Shown here in pieces: positions 34,401 through 46,629 of a DNA stretch of 64,000 bases. A program made the translations under genes and the position numbers. Source of the DNA: Echinometra lucunter (Eukaryota > Echinodermata > Echinoidea > Camarodonta > Echinometridae); contig CM057157.1 of NCBI GenBank assembly GCA_029962745.1, positions 30,337,715-30,401,714 on the forward strand. The letters run 5' to 3'. Positions within the stretch are counted from its first letter, which is position 1. Each line of letters opens with the position of its first letter. The notes under the pieces are model-generated. The model saw nothing but the letters and a program-made list of their open reading frames with translations. It made no database searches and was not told where the DNA came from.

Positions 34401-34869
34401 CTGACTTTTAAAGTCAGTTTAATCGCTTCCAGCATCACTGTGTAAGGAAAACATGCACTGTAAACTTCTTTCAACATATATTTAATGTATAATACCCTTA
34501 ATAATGCACTCTCCAAGCTCAAACCAAAAAGAAAGATAAATACTGACCCGGGATACTGACCTGTCGTAAAGTTCTACAGGAATTCCCCGAGCTCGCGTCC
34601 ATACACAAGCAATCAAGTTAGTTTTTATAAAGCTCACTCAAGGAATTATTTATCAAACAGTAAATAATTTATATCGATTTAATTATTCTTTCAAAATAAT
34701 GATAATTAAAAAAGAAGTAAATTAGGTTTTCTAAACTAATCATTCTAACATATTCTTTCGTTTTTTAAGAAATAGAAATTATTGTATTATTTTCGCTTTA
34801 AATAGAAAATTAACTGAATTAAAGGCTATCTTCTAACAGAGGCGTGGCATCGGACTCTGTAAACAATAT

Positions 34870-34878
34870 AGACCATTT

Positions 34879-34918
<40 letters not shown>

Positions 34919-35405
34919 TTCTTTCTTTCTTTCTTTCTTTATTTCTTTCTTTCTTTCTTTCTTTATTTCTTCATTTCTTAGGTAATTTTTCTCTCTGTCT
35001 TTCTGTACGTCTTCCTTTCTCACTTTCTTCGGCTTTATGGCCTCTGTGTGAGCATTTTTTCTTCACCGGGTTTCATATTATTATGCAGAAGCCGTAAAAG
35101 ACTGTAGAAATTATAAGGGGGAAAAAATTGAATTTGAGGTAGAAAATTAAGGCCAAGAAGAGGCAAGATGAAGGACATAGAGAACAAAAAAGATGAATAT
35201 GAAGAAAAATTGGAGTAGAGAGTAGGTAGAAAAAAGAAGAGGAATGAAAAGAGATAGAAAACTAGTTGGAAACAGAAAAAAAGAGAGAAGAGGAAGAAGA
35301 AGAAGAAGAAGAAGAAGAAGAAGAAGAAGAAGAAGAAGAAGAAGAAGAAGAAGAAGAAGAAAAAGAAGAAGAAGAAGAAGAAGAAGAAAAGGAAGAAGAA
35401 GAAGT
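34870..35405 (+). repeat. TTTC microsatellite (34873-34980) and GAA microsatellite (35283-35405)
   Basis: A (TTTC)n tract, about 300 bp of A/G-rich sequence, then (GAA)n leading into the N gap at 35448. Long GAA tracts commonly break assemblies. Confidence 0.85.
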
Positions 35406-35447
35406 CAGAAAAAGATATAATAAGAGATAGTAAGAGAGGAAGATGAA

Positions 35448-35947
35448 NNNNNNNNNNNNNNNNNNNNNNNNNNNNNNNNNNNNNNNNNNNNNNNNNNNNN
35501 NNNNNNNNNNNNNNNNNNNNNNNNNNNNNNNNNNNNNNNNNNNNNNNNNNNNNNNNNNNNNNNNNNNNNNNNNNNNNNNNNNNNNNNNNNNNNNNNNNNN
35601 NNNNNNNNNNNNNNNNNNNNNNNNNNNNNNNNNNNNNNNNNNNNNNNNNNNNNNNNNNNNNNNNNNNNNNNNNNNNNNNNNNNNNNNNNNNNNNNNNNNN
35701 NNNNNNNNNNNNNNNNNNNNNNNNNNNNNNNNNNNNNNNNNNNNNNNNNNNNNNNNNNNNNNNNNNNNNNNNNNNNNNNNNNNNNNNNNNNNNNNNNNNN
35801 NNNNNNNNNNNNNNNNNNNNNNNNNNNNNNNNNNNNNNNNNNNNNNNNNNNNNNNNNNNNNNNNNNNNNNNNNNNNNNNNNNNNNNNNNNNNNNNNNNNN
35901 NNNNNNNNNNNNNNNNNNNNNNNNNNNNNNNNNNNNNNNNNNNNNNN
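35448..35947. other. Assembly gap (500 N)
   Basis: Exactly 500 Ns after a GAA repeat; true length unknown. Confidence 0.99.
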
Positions 35948-36040
35948 ACACAACAAACCTACTTCTTTGGCTGATGGATTTTATTTATTTTCCATTTAAA
36001 AAAAAGTATTACTCTTTCATGCATCATTGACACATTACCA

Positions 36041-36978
36041 GTTGTAACAAGCCTGACCATAGCTGTTGGGTTTATCCCCAGAGCCCCCCCCCCCCCCAAT
36101 ACAGACCCCAAAGCTGGGTCGATTTTGTTCCATGTACCCCATGCACCAAACTTACCAAAAAATATTTTTTAGGACAGGGGTCAAATTTCCTTCTGAAAAG
36201 CTCATAGACCAAATTTTGTCATCAGGAAGAGACAATTGCAGCTGTGAGAAGGGTGTCAACCCCCCCCCCCCCCCCCACCCGGAAAAAAAAAACTAAAGTG
36301 CCCTTTGACCAAACTTTCTGCACTCAAAGTAAGTGATTAATTCTATTCACTTCAAGGTGACATAATGTAGTCTTGAGGTTCTTGAGGTTCATTGTGGGTC
36401 AATCGATCATTTTATTGTTCTATCGATTTACCAAATTGGAATTTTTTGTTCAAAAGTAGCCAAAACTTACCAAATTGGATTTTTTTGTTCAAAAGTAGCC
36501 AAAACGTACAAGATTTATGTAAACATATTTGGGGGGAGTTCTGAAAGGAGCATGTAAGATATTATTATGTGTGTTTACAAAAGTCTGTAGGTACTTGCGG
36601 CTATTTTTTTTTTAACAGTCACAATTCAATACGTCAATAAAAATATGATCAATTGATACTACAATTAACCTCAAGATTTACAGATGTAAATTTGAAATGA
36701 ATAGAATTAATCACAAATTATTTTGAGGGGGGAAAACATGGTCAAGGGCACTTTGGGTTTTTTTAGGGGGGGGTCACACTACCTTCTCAATGGAAAATTT
36801 TAAACTGCAGCCATAACTCTCCCTGCTGACAAAATTTGGTCTGCGGGGGTTTTAGGAGGAAAATTGACCCCAAGCTTTTAATTTTGGTGTATGGGGTGAA
36901 TTCGATCTAGCTTTGGGGTTTTTTAGGGGGAGGGGGTCTGCAGGATAAACCCAATGGCTATTTTTCAGGCCTGCAACC
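36041..36978. mobile_element. Large foldback element (~940 bp)
   Basis: The left arm runs AAGCCTGACCATAGC, TTGGGTTTATCC, CCCCAAAGCTGGGTCGA, ACCAAATTTTGTCA and TGTCAACCCCCC. The right arm carries the complements in reverse order: GGGGGGTCACAC, TGACAAAATTTGGT, TAGCTTTGGGG, GGATAAACCCAA and TTTTTCAGGCCTG. Arms are about 240 bp. A direct repeat (TTTTTTGTTCAAAAGTAGCC) is in the middle. Non-coding. Confidence 0.75.
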
Positions 36979-37177
36979 TTTCTATAAGGGGTGAAATGTG
37001 CGACCATATGAGGAAAGGTTGCTGGAAGAGATTAGTTGTATATAAAGTGTAGTAGCTTAGGTGTAATGGTATATTGTATATACATATTATTGTTACATCT
37101 AAGCTACAATAACTGTATATAATCATTATAATAAATGAAATAAAAACATTATATTGGTTTTGGACCTTTTATTGCAT

Positions 37178-38302
37178 CCATGTCTTGCCCCCTCCTCTTC
37201 GCACTGGCCCAAATTTTGTATGTGGGATACTTCACATAATAGGCTGAAATTTTACCTTTTAGCCCTATTTAGCCCGATAAAATTAGGAGCCAGTCGCAAA
37301 ATAGTCCCTCCCACAAAATTTCACCCCTGAAAGTCATATGAACCATCCCCTGTTAATGACAAAAAAATTGATGTTGGTTCTGCCCCCTGAGCCCCTCAAA
37401 CAAATCCCAAAATCAGGTATACCCCATTCTAAACAATGCACCAAACTTTGAGATTCCCCCCCCCCTCAAAACTTTGCTTTTTTAAGAAACAAATTTCATG
37501 AAATATATTAAGTTATACTGAAGTTGGGGAACATACTTTTCTGGTTGAGTATAATATGACTGTAATATTACTCAGATTAAAAAAAAAACATTTGTTACCT
37601 TCCACTCAATTTGGAGTAATTATAACCAATCACTAAATAAATGTTTTCTGAAAAGTAGCTAAAACTATTAAACTTCACTGGCAACCATCTTCAATATAAT
37701 ATAGAAGCATGCAAGATATTGGTGGGCCTTTCCATAGTTATTGTTTGGCTAAATCTATAAAAGCAATATGTTTATGTTTATGTTTTCCATAATATGGCTA
37801 AAGACAAATGATAATTTGACCCAAAAGTTCACATCTTCAGCACTTGCGACATTTTGTCAATCATTAAAATTGGAAGGTAACAAATGGCTTTTCTTTATAC
37901 CCCAATGAAAAATTTTGTCATTTTGAAAAATAAAAAATTTCTGATTTGTTTTGTAATGTCCAGTCATACTTCTTCCTATTGCCAAAGTTTGGTGCATGGT
38001 GTAGATGAGGTCAAATCAACCTGACTTTGAAATCTGCTTCAGGGTCTCTGGAAGTTAAAGCCAGACTGACAACCTTTTTGTCAATGACTTGAATGGTTCA
38101 AGTGACTTTAAGGGGTCAAATCTTGCGGGCAAAATGGGCAACTGTTTTTGGACAGGCTCCCAGACTGAAAGCAAGTTATAGCATAAAAGCTGTTGGGCTA
38201 ATGGGGCTAAAAGGTAAAATTTCAGCTTTATGATGCATCAATTGCATTAATTACCCCACACACTAAATTTGGGCCAGTGAATTAAAAGGGGGTATGACAC
38301 GG
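37178..38302. mobile_element. Large foldback element (~1.1 kb)
   Basis: CACTGGCCCAAATTTTG, GAAATTTTACCTTTTAGCCC and GGAGCCAGTC at the left pair with GACAGGCTCC, GGGGCTAAAAGGTAAAATTTC and AAATTTGGGCCAGTG at the right. It lies 200 bp from the previous element, with a small hairpin (GTAGCTTAGGTGTAA / TTACATCTAAGCTAC) between them. Confidence 0.75.
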
Positions 38303-39204
38303 AATGACCCATTTTTTTTTAATACTTACCTTTCCATAGCCACGAGAGTGTATCATTTAATAGCATGTCATAAAAGCAGGATAAAAATCATTTCATTCAT
38401 ACAGTTACAATAAAACGTGTCCTCCAATCTAAATTTGTTGAAAATTATCTAAATCATTTCTCTACTGTCCTTTCTTGACTCATTTTCTTCTTTATCTACA
38501 CAGCATCCCTTGCTTGTAGTAAAGTCTTTCATCTCTCCTCAAGACTGTCCAAAATATAAAGCTGGCACTGTTGATTGATGTTACACATGGTATTAATTAA
38601 ACTGCCTTGTCCAAGACGATCTCCCTCAGAATGTTTGGAGAAGCAGATTTCCTTGAGTTCACTTTTCAGCAAGAACAATGGATTCTTTCTGCATTGAAGC
38701 TAGACAGTAACCTGGGCAAAACATGGTAACAAAATAATGAAGATATTAAAGACACACATATAATTATTCACTAATTAAGCTATTCAAGTCCAGACTTTAC
38801 AAAGAGCAACAAATACTTTTTTTTTTTTTTTCTGGAACCCTTTGGTACCCCCACCCCCTCCATGATGTTCATTTCTTATGTATTATAGTACTAGCCATTT
38901 TAATCAATTCTATTGCTGGTTTTCACTGATTTTCATGTTATTCATAAAGCTTACCCAAAATCAAATGCATCATCTACATCTATAACATATCACAATCGTC
39001 TGTAATCATCAGTGTCTCAGAATAGTTTAACTAGATAGAAAGTAAGTGAATTGTAGTACAGTGTATTACTATCATCAAATTGTAGATGTACTGAAATAAA
39101 AGAATTTACTTCAAATAAAAATTGAGAAAAGAGAAATTTGTAATTTCTACAGGCATGCATACTGAAAGTATCTCCTATTATCTCTACATCATGGGAGAAA
39201 TATA

Positions 39205-39846
39205 CACACCTCACAAAAAGTAACTAACCACTTTGTTTTTTATCATAGCTCAAATATGGTTTGTTGTATCTGACAACTTTTAACAGAATTTGAAAGAAAA
39301 TTTAATACCAAACATTTTGACACTTAATTTGTTCAATCAAATAAAGAATGTTAGCACAATGACAATTCATGTGCAAATACCCCCCAAATAAAAGTTGCAG
39401 CAAGGAAAAATGTCAGTGCTCAAAAGGATGCCTAGGTTGTCTATACGGCAAGATGCCATCTCTCATTTTCAGACAACTTAGGCATCCTTTTGAGCGCCGA
39501 CACTTTTCCTTGCCGATCATCCATTGCCTCATGCATTTGGAATGACTACTGGCACATGTTTTGACTGTCATTAATTTTGTAGACCACCTGTGTTTTTGTT
39601 TGTACTATATTGCCCGAAAACAAGAGATGAAGTTGAAAGCCAGAATCCATTCTTTGAATAGTGATTGCTACAACTTTTGATTTAGGGGTATTTGCATATG
39701 AATCGCCACTGTGCTCACATTCTTTATTGGATTTCAACAAATGAAATGACAAAATGTTTGGAATTAAATTTTCTTTCAAATTCTGTTACACCTTATTTGA
39801 GCAATAAACCAAAAACAAAGTAGTTAGTTACTTTTTGTGAGGTGTG
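39205..39846. mobile_element. TA-flanked foldback element (mariner-like MITE)
   Basis: CACACCTCACAAAAAGTAAC at the left and GTTACTTTTTGTGAGGTGTG at the right, each flanked by TA. The arms extend over about 170 bp (GAATTTGAAAGAAAATTTAA / TTAAATTTTCTTTCAAATTC). The centre is a second hairpin, AAAAGGATGCCTA / TAGGCATCCTTTT. TA target duplication suggests the Tc1/mariner superfamily. Confidence 0.75.
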
Positions 39847-39855
39847 TACACTCAC

Positions 39856-39960
39856 TTCAAAATACCACTCAAAATATCCATTAATCTTCTCATCTTTCCT
39901 TCAAAGTCATCCCTTTTTAAAACTGAGTTTGCCAATTCTTTCCATCCTATTTTGATTACT
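39856..39960 (-). pseudogene. Exon-like module, copy 1 (decayed)
   Basis: On the minus strand the frame ELANSVLKRDDFEG followed by KMRRLMDILSGILK ends at a GTGAGT donor. It is homologous to three other modules at 41546, 42194 and 44005. The acceptor side is degraded. The mariner-like MITE begins 8 nt beyond the donor. Confidence 0.5.
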
Positions 39961-39994
39961 GATCAATTATTCACCTAACGAAGACAATAAAACT

Positions 39995-40395
39995 GGCGCA
40001 TCATTTTCAAGAATTATGCAAGTCAAACCAAGAGCAGACGATTTGGTTCGTGACGCACATATTTTCTTCACAGAACAATGATAAAATCAGCGCATCATCT
40101 TCAAGAATTTAGCAACTCGGACCAAGATCAGATGATTCAGTTTATGTGACGCATTTTTATTCTTCATCGAATGATGATTATAAAATTGGTGCATCATTTT
40201 CAAGAATTATGCAACACAAACCAAGAGCAGATGATTTGGTTCAAGTGACGCATCTTTATTCCTCACCGGGCAATACAAATATAATCTGTTCATTGTCTTC
40301 AAGAATTAAACAACACAATCGAAGAGCAGATGATTTATTTTACATGACGCATCTATATTCTTCACCAAATAATAAAACTGAAGTATCATTTTCTA
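39995..40395 (+). repeat. ~96-bp tandem repeat, about four copies
   Basis: Copies start near 40001, 40095, 40194, 40290 and 40386 (partial). They share TCATTTTCAAGAATTA, ACCAAGAGCAGATGATTTGG, GTGACGCATCTTTATTC and TTCACC. The 100-codon frame across it is a by-product. Confidence 0.75.
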
Positions 40396-41545
40396 GACCC
40401 AAGCGAAACAGGTCACAGAACCATTTACTTAAATCATTCTGCACATAACAATGAAAATAATTTTGTTGGGTTGTCGTCATGAAGTTTTAAAATGAGATGC
40501 TGCAAAGTGCATTAAAATGACTGATCTGCTCTTTACCTCATAATGGTCATTTCGATATAGGACTGCCTTCAAAATTTATGAACCACAAATGGAATGCCAA
40601 GTCGCCAATTTTTACAACCAATTATTTTTCTATATATTGCTATTGAGACTTGCATTAAAACTAGTCCACAAACCACTCATGTTTTTCAGTGAATGACCAA
40701 TTCATTTGCGCCTCGTGACATGTTTGATTATTTTACCAACTGCCAAACCAGACAATTTAATTCGGTTCTGTTCGGTTCAGTTTGGAAGTGCCATGTTCAT
40801 TAAAATTCTATTCAGTTACAGGCATATACTACAGAGATATACGCCTTCTCCACAGAGCACTCGAACACTCCCAAAGTGAACCAGTCTGGCAAGGTGCAGG
40901 TACGGCACAGTATGGTTTGGTTCATTTGAGTGCTCAAACACACCCATTCGTGACAGGAATTATTTAAAGCCTGATTTGATCAGCTTTTATTCTTCAAATT
41001 GGCAACACCAACATTTTTATTTTAGTGCTACATTTTTCTTATAAAACGTCATGTATCTGAAATGAATATAAATTGACAAAAATTATGATGAGAAGTCAAA
41101 AAGTTGCCAATTTGCAGGGGAAAACGGTGATTTTAAACTTTCTATCACATTGCCAATTTAAGGATTTTAATGCTTATTTTCCTTTAAAAAATTTTCAGCA
41201 TCAAACAACGAATATTGACGCAACCAAAATGGGCACAGTTTGTGTAGAATTTTTTGCTCTTTCTGTTCATGTATTTGGTATGATTTTTAGGGCTTTGCAT
41301 CAAAAGATATTAGGCCAAACCACAAAATGTGGACCTCTGTCATGAATGGGTTAAGACTCCCATATTCCCCACATTTGGAAAAATAAAAAAAGTGAAATTA
41401 CATTCTGAAAGAGACAAATGAGTTTGGGTGAAGTTCCCTATGTATCAAATTATTTCTAAACATTTCTAGAGGAACATACCAAAAGCACCTTCTATCACCT
41501 CTATAATATTGAAGAATTAATACACAGAGAAAAGTTTACACTCAC

Positions 41546-41642
41546 TTTAAAACATCATCCAAAGCATCCATTTTTCTGCTCCTCTTTTCTGCAAAGTTAT
41601 CCAAAGTCTTTCAAGTGAAGATTCACTGGGAATGGCCACAAC
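41546..41642 (-). pseudogene. Exon-like module, copy 2 (decayed)
   Basis: Strong pyrimidine-rich acceptor (TTGTTTGTTTCTTTTAG|GTTGTGG) and donor TTTTAAA|GTGAGT. It carries an internal deletion relative to the other copies, and the shared frame (PVNLHLKDFG) runs into a stop. Confidence 0.5.
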
Positions 41643-41696
41643 CTAAAAGAAACAAACAAGAGAAAGAGATAAGAAGATGGATTATATCTGTACACA

Positions 41697-41812
41697 AATT
41701 CGGCATGTCTCAAAAAATGAGAAGTTTTTAATGGACAAATAGGTAATGATTATTCAGCATGTCTCAAAAAATGAAAAGTTTTTAATGGACAAATAGGTAA
41801 CGTAGAAATGTA
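41697..41812 (+). repeat. Direct duplication of ~55 bp
   Basis: CGGCATGTCTCAAAAAATGA and TTTTTAATGGACAAATAGG occur twice, 59 bp apart, with one base difference. Confidence 0.8.
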
Positions 41813-42193
41813 GTTTCAATGAAACTTGTACAAGGTGGAGATGTTGTTCATAGAGTACAGTATATAATGGAGGGCCAAGAAAGTTGTGATGTCTTTTTAA
41901 ACACCTTGAATTTGTGATGTCAGCCATAACTGGGTGCTTCCAAAATAAGAAGAGATAATTCAATGGGTTATGCAATGAGTCAGGTGCACTGCTATATTAG
42001 TGCATAAATCAACTATAGTGAAGCATACTTGACAGTTATGGTTGAAATTATAGACATTATCATAAAAAACAGCACCCAAACCGAACAGGTCTATACAGAG
42101 TACCTGAACAATGGCCAGTGAAGGAGAAGCTTGAAGTTGGCAAAGAGAAAAATTAATGGGAGAATCAATACACAAAGAAAAGTTAAAACTCAC

Positions 42194-42310
42194 TCTAAAA
42201 CACCATCTAAGATATCCATTGTTCTGCTCCTCTCTCATTCAAAGTCGTCCATTTTCAAGACTGAGCTCACCAATTCTTTCACTTGAAGATTCACTGGTAT
42301 TGGCTACAAC
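42194..42310 (-). pseudogene. Exon-like module, copy 3
   Basis: Acceptor TTGTTTCTTTCACAG|GTTGTAG and donor TTTTAGA|GTGAGT. The shared frame reads PVNLQVKELVSSVLKMDDFE, then has a TGA, then ERSRTMDILDGVLE. A second small exon-like piece (CACTG|GCCATTGTTCAG|GTACTC) sits upstream at about 42105-42118. An alternative frame from the acceptor (VVANTSESSSERIGELSLEN) also stops. Confidence 0.5.
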
Positions 42311-43290
42311 CTGTGAAAGAAACAAAACAAGAAAAGAGAAAGAGATTAAAAGACGGAACATAGAACATCTTCTAACTCAAAAGATCGAGACAGTTAATGT
42401 GTCTAGTAGGTGAGGGAAAAGATTAACCACAGCTCTGGAAATTAAATGGCTTGTCTGATAGTACAAGCATCGATTGAATACAGCAGCCAGACAGTTCACT
42501 CACTCCACAATAGAGAGATACAGAAGAGTTCAAGGCTGCATTTCTGAAAACCGTCATAAGTCTATGTTCATGGACATCCTATTGAAAGATGGACCAACCT
42601 TTATCATTTTTCATATAACCCACTACTTTCCTAACACTTTCAGGACATCACTTTACAGAATACTTAAGTGAGGAATGGTGCCTCAAAATAGATGTCATTG
42701 GAGGTGCATCACAAGAGCTTCCTCACCAACTCTTGTGAGACAGAATGGTAAATGCTTCAGGGGGTGAGGGAAAGATGGTCCATGGATTTGGATATAGAAT
42801 GGCTCGTCAGAGGTAAATGGGTCAATCCAATGGAGAGGACAGACAGTTTATACATTACACAAGAGACGGCTACAGTAGAAGTGTAGGCAAGCATTTTAAT
42901 AGCATCCTGGACAAGAAATGTTGCAGTCAAGAAGACAAATAGTGGAAAACAGATATTAAGGAAAGCAAAACAAAGGACATAGAGACAGACTAATCTTCAT
43001 TACTCTTTCTATAACATACAATTCTCCAAACACTTTTAGACATGCTCAATTTTTTCCAATGTATATGTACCCAACCTCCTACCAGATGTCAATGGAGGTG
43101 CATCAAAACAGCTTGCTCATCAGCTCTCATGGAACAGGACAGAAAATGTTTCAAGGGAATGAAGGAAAAGATGTGCCTATGGATTTAGAATGGAATGGCT
43201 TGTCCAAAAGTACAAGAGTCAATCGAATACAGCGGCCCCACAGTTCACACATTCCACAATACTGTAGAATCCTAGGCATTAGCAATTACT

Positions 43291-43772
43291 TTAACTCTTC
43301 CAGTGCCGATGGCACGTATATGTGCCCAAGAGACTTTACATTTTGAATAGACCATTACTCCACTTAGAATAATGGATATGTGAAAATATGTCAAAGTTTA
43401 GAGGATAAATATAGTATTTAAAATATCTGTCAGTCATTATATGCTACCATAGGATATTTTTTAGAAGACTGCAGATTTTGGAAAGGATCCATTCTTATTT
43501 TAGCATAAAACAAAAGCAAACAAATGAGAACTGAAAACGGAAAGGTGAAGAGGGAAGCTCATTTCTATTTCCAAATAATTTTTATGTAAGTCATTGAATT
43601 AATGGAAAAATTTGGTATCTTTTGAAAGGGTAATAAATTTTCTACAGCTTTTGTGTACAGCTTATCTGTATAGAAATTGCTGTTGAAGACTTACAAGCAT
43701 TTGAAAGCAAGCATTTTCATGATTCAGTAGAATTTGGGAACAAGCAAAACCCCTTGGCACCGTAAGAGTTAA
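43291..43772. mobile_element. TTAA-flanked MITE (piggyBac-like), second copy
   Basis: Ends TTAACTCTTCCAGTGCC and GGCACCGTAAGAGTTAA. The whole interior matches 28164-28656 in reverse orientation, for example TCCATTATTCTAAGTGGAGT and its complement. Confidence 0.8.
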
Positions 43773-44004
43773 TAGCATCCTGGACAAGTGTCCCAGTTGA
43801 GCAGACAAAAGGTACATGTATAAAGTGGAAAGCACGAGGCATTGACAAGAGATGAAATCCCCTCCTCACTAAAAGTAAAATTGAGTTCTGGTAAAGTGCC
43901 CTCCATGTCATAATTTTTCTTTAAATATATCTACACAGGCATACCTGTACTAAAAGCATCTTCTATCATCTATATATCATGGGAGAGTCAATACAGAAAG
44001 AAAC

Positions 44005-44123
44005 TTTAAAACACCATCCAAAGCATCCACCATTCTGCTCCTCTTTCCTTCAAAGTCATCCATTTTCAAAACGGAGTTCACCAATTCTATCAAATGATAT
44101 GACTCTCCAGATTAGGATGCAAC
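44005..44123 (-). pseudogene. Exon-like module, copy 4 (best preserved 3' half)
   Basis: The frame ELVNSVLKMDDFEGKRSRMV followed by DALDGVLK is open over the 3' half. The 5' half has stops, and the donor GT is no longer GTGAGT. The acceptor TTTGTTGTTTTAG|GTTGC is kept. Upstream, two small AG|GCCATT...CAG or AAG|GT pieces (near 44343-44356 and 44417-44430) repeat the arrangement seen with copy 3. I do not recognise the protein family. Confidence 0.5.
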
Positions 44124-44199
44124 CTAAAACAACAAAGAAGACAAGAGAAACGGATGTCAATGGAGGTGCAGTGAAAAGGCTTGCTCACTAACTATTAAA

Positions 44200-46620
44200 G
44201 ATCATGAGGATAAAGGTGTCAAGCGGAGATGTATATAAAAGAAAAAAAAAGTCTAATACTCTCATATCCCCTCCCCCCTCAAAAAAAAATAAAAAATAAA
44301 AATGAATACATACATTAAAAATAAAAATAGAATTTGGTACCTTAACAATGGCCTGTGAAGGAGAATCTCAGACATTGGGTGTATAGGATAAATATCTTAA
44401 CAAAAAGAACTGTTACCTGAATAATGGCCTGTGAAGAAGAAGCTTGAAGTTGACACAGAGAGAAGAGAGCTGGAATGGTGTAAGTGATGGATGTGCCAAA
44501 CTAAACATCCACTGTTGACGAGCAATGACCTCTTGGTGACACCCTTGTTGTTACCAAGCAAGCAGTTCAACCTTTCAATGAAGCAAGAAAAACCAATTCT
44601 GTATGAGCCCTTGCTCTTTCACATTAAATAATTATGCATTCACGTAGTAATTCTTATCTTTCTTCTCATATTCTAGAATGTGCTTAATGTATGAACCATC
44701 AAACTTCTGGCATAACTGTAAATACATCAAGCTCAGAAATGAAGACAAATCGTTCATTTATACCCTCCAAAACAAAAAAATGCATTATTACCTGGTACAC
44801 AAAATACAACTTGCAACTACATGTAAATCCAGACAAAATACTACTAAATTCGGGGTATACAGCTGCATGGATTGGCTTAGCTCACTGACTGAGCCTGTGA
44901 CCTGAACTACTTCCAGTCTTATACAACTGTAGCACTTACTCTCTGCCAGTTGAACTGCAAAACTGAATTATTATCATAGGCTTAAAACTTGCTATTTGTT
45001 TCATATAACCACATTCCTTGAAATAACTTAAAATCTTCCATGTTTAATACTCGACTGTGCCAGTCATTACATTAATTTTCATGTGCTAGGGTTACGTTTC
45101 AGATCAATGGTGTAACTTCGAAAAAAAAAAATTACATTTCATTCAAGCTGCATAGCTCAATTTAAAATGCATAACCCCTTTGTTATTGTAAAGAGCTCTG
45201 AAAGTGCTACCTATAACTGATCAATTTGTTTAGACTTTATGGCCTAATATATGGTTCAAATTGGCCACTTTTGCAGGGATATTTTGAACATGTATGCATA
45301 TTTTGAATCAAAAACATTTCTCTGAAGTTTCCAAAATTCCAATCTTTTTCAAGCCCTGATGAAAGAGAAGGAATGTTATAAAACTGCTTTATCTCACAAC
45401 ATTTTTACTTTCCTTTGTTTTGTTTTCTTAGGTAACAGTGTAAAGTCTAAACTAATGAATGCTGGGAATATTTTACAAGACAGATATAAATTTATTTTCA
45501 TGTTTGGTATAGTCCACAAGACTTCTAGTTTTAGCAATAGCAATACAAAGCCACCAAATTTCATTTCAAAATTTTATAAATAAAAAGTATGAGGGTAAGG
45601 GGAAATTTGATCCTCCATACCCCCTTACCCCCTACTCCTATTAACATGAAAATAATAGAATGTCACACTTAAATACCATATTCTGTATAGTTGGCATCAC
45701 TACATGTTCAAAATTTCTAAACATGAAACTTCAAAAACAGATTATTCACAGAAGAAAGACAATTTATAAAATGTGCTTTTTAAGTTGATTTGAGAACCAA
45801 GTAAAGCAGACTATGATTCGGCTAATATTGTCATTATATTTTTGTCCTTCACATGTTTAGTTACGAAATTTCTAAACATGAAACTTCTTCTGTCCCATTG
45901 GGTTGGAGCAACAAATCACATGATGTTCACATGACAGAGGTATCAACCATTTCATTTCACAATGAAGATCAGTTCAGATGTATCATTGTGGGGTAAGTCT
46001 CTTACTCGAGAAGTAAACCATGCCAAGAGACAAAAGTTGTCTCATCCCAATGGAATTATTCTTGTTCATGAAGACAATCATATTCAGCATACACTCCACA
46101 TGTAACATTTTATCAATGATCATACTTGAATGATTTTAGGTATTCAAAACAGAATACTACTCAAAGCAGTAAACGCATACTGAAATTATGTTATTTCCAG
46201 TCTTCTTGTAAAGTCTATACAGTGTATGTCAGATTTCACACTTTTCTCCATGTGCTTCCCCATAGAAATTGGAACATCTCACTATTAGTTCGCACATTGC
46301 CATAAACTATAATCAAGTTCTACTATAAAAAATGTTTAAAAATCCAGAATCACCTCATGAAAATTATCACTTTACATAGACAAAAAGCAGTTAAAAATGA
46401 AAAATTTACATGTCTCTGGCTAATTTTTGTTCTCTTTCTTCTGAAGCTTGCATATTATGCATTACAAAATGAAAGGAAGAATTCTTAAAAACATATATTA
46501 CGCTGACCTCAGAACTTAAATTTGAAAGAGATAATTTCATATGGAAATTCACATTTTCTTCAGTTTGCTGCCCTCTGCAGATTCAACTGAAGAATTTTAA
46601 GTTCAGCCACTACTTTTTTC
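44200..46620. other. Non-coding AT-rich region; no gene recognised
   Basis: Apart from the small exon-like pieces near 44345 and 44420, nothing gene-like is visible. Frames at 44678 and 45359 are AT-rich, lack known motifs and have no splice context. Confidence 0.4.
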
Positions 46621-46629
46621 TTGTAACGT

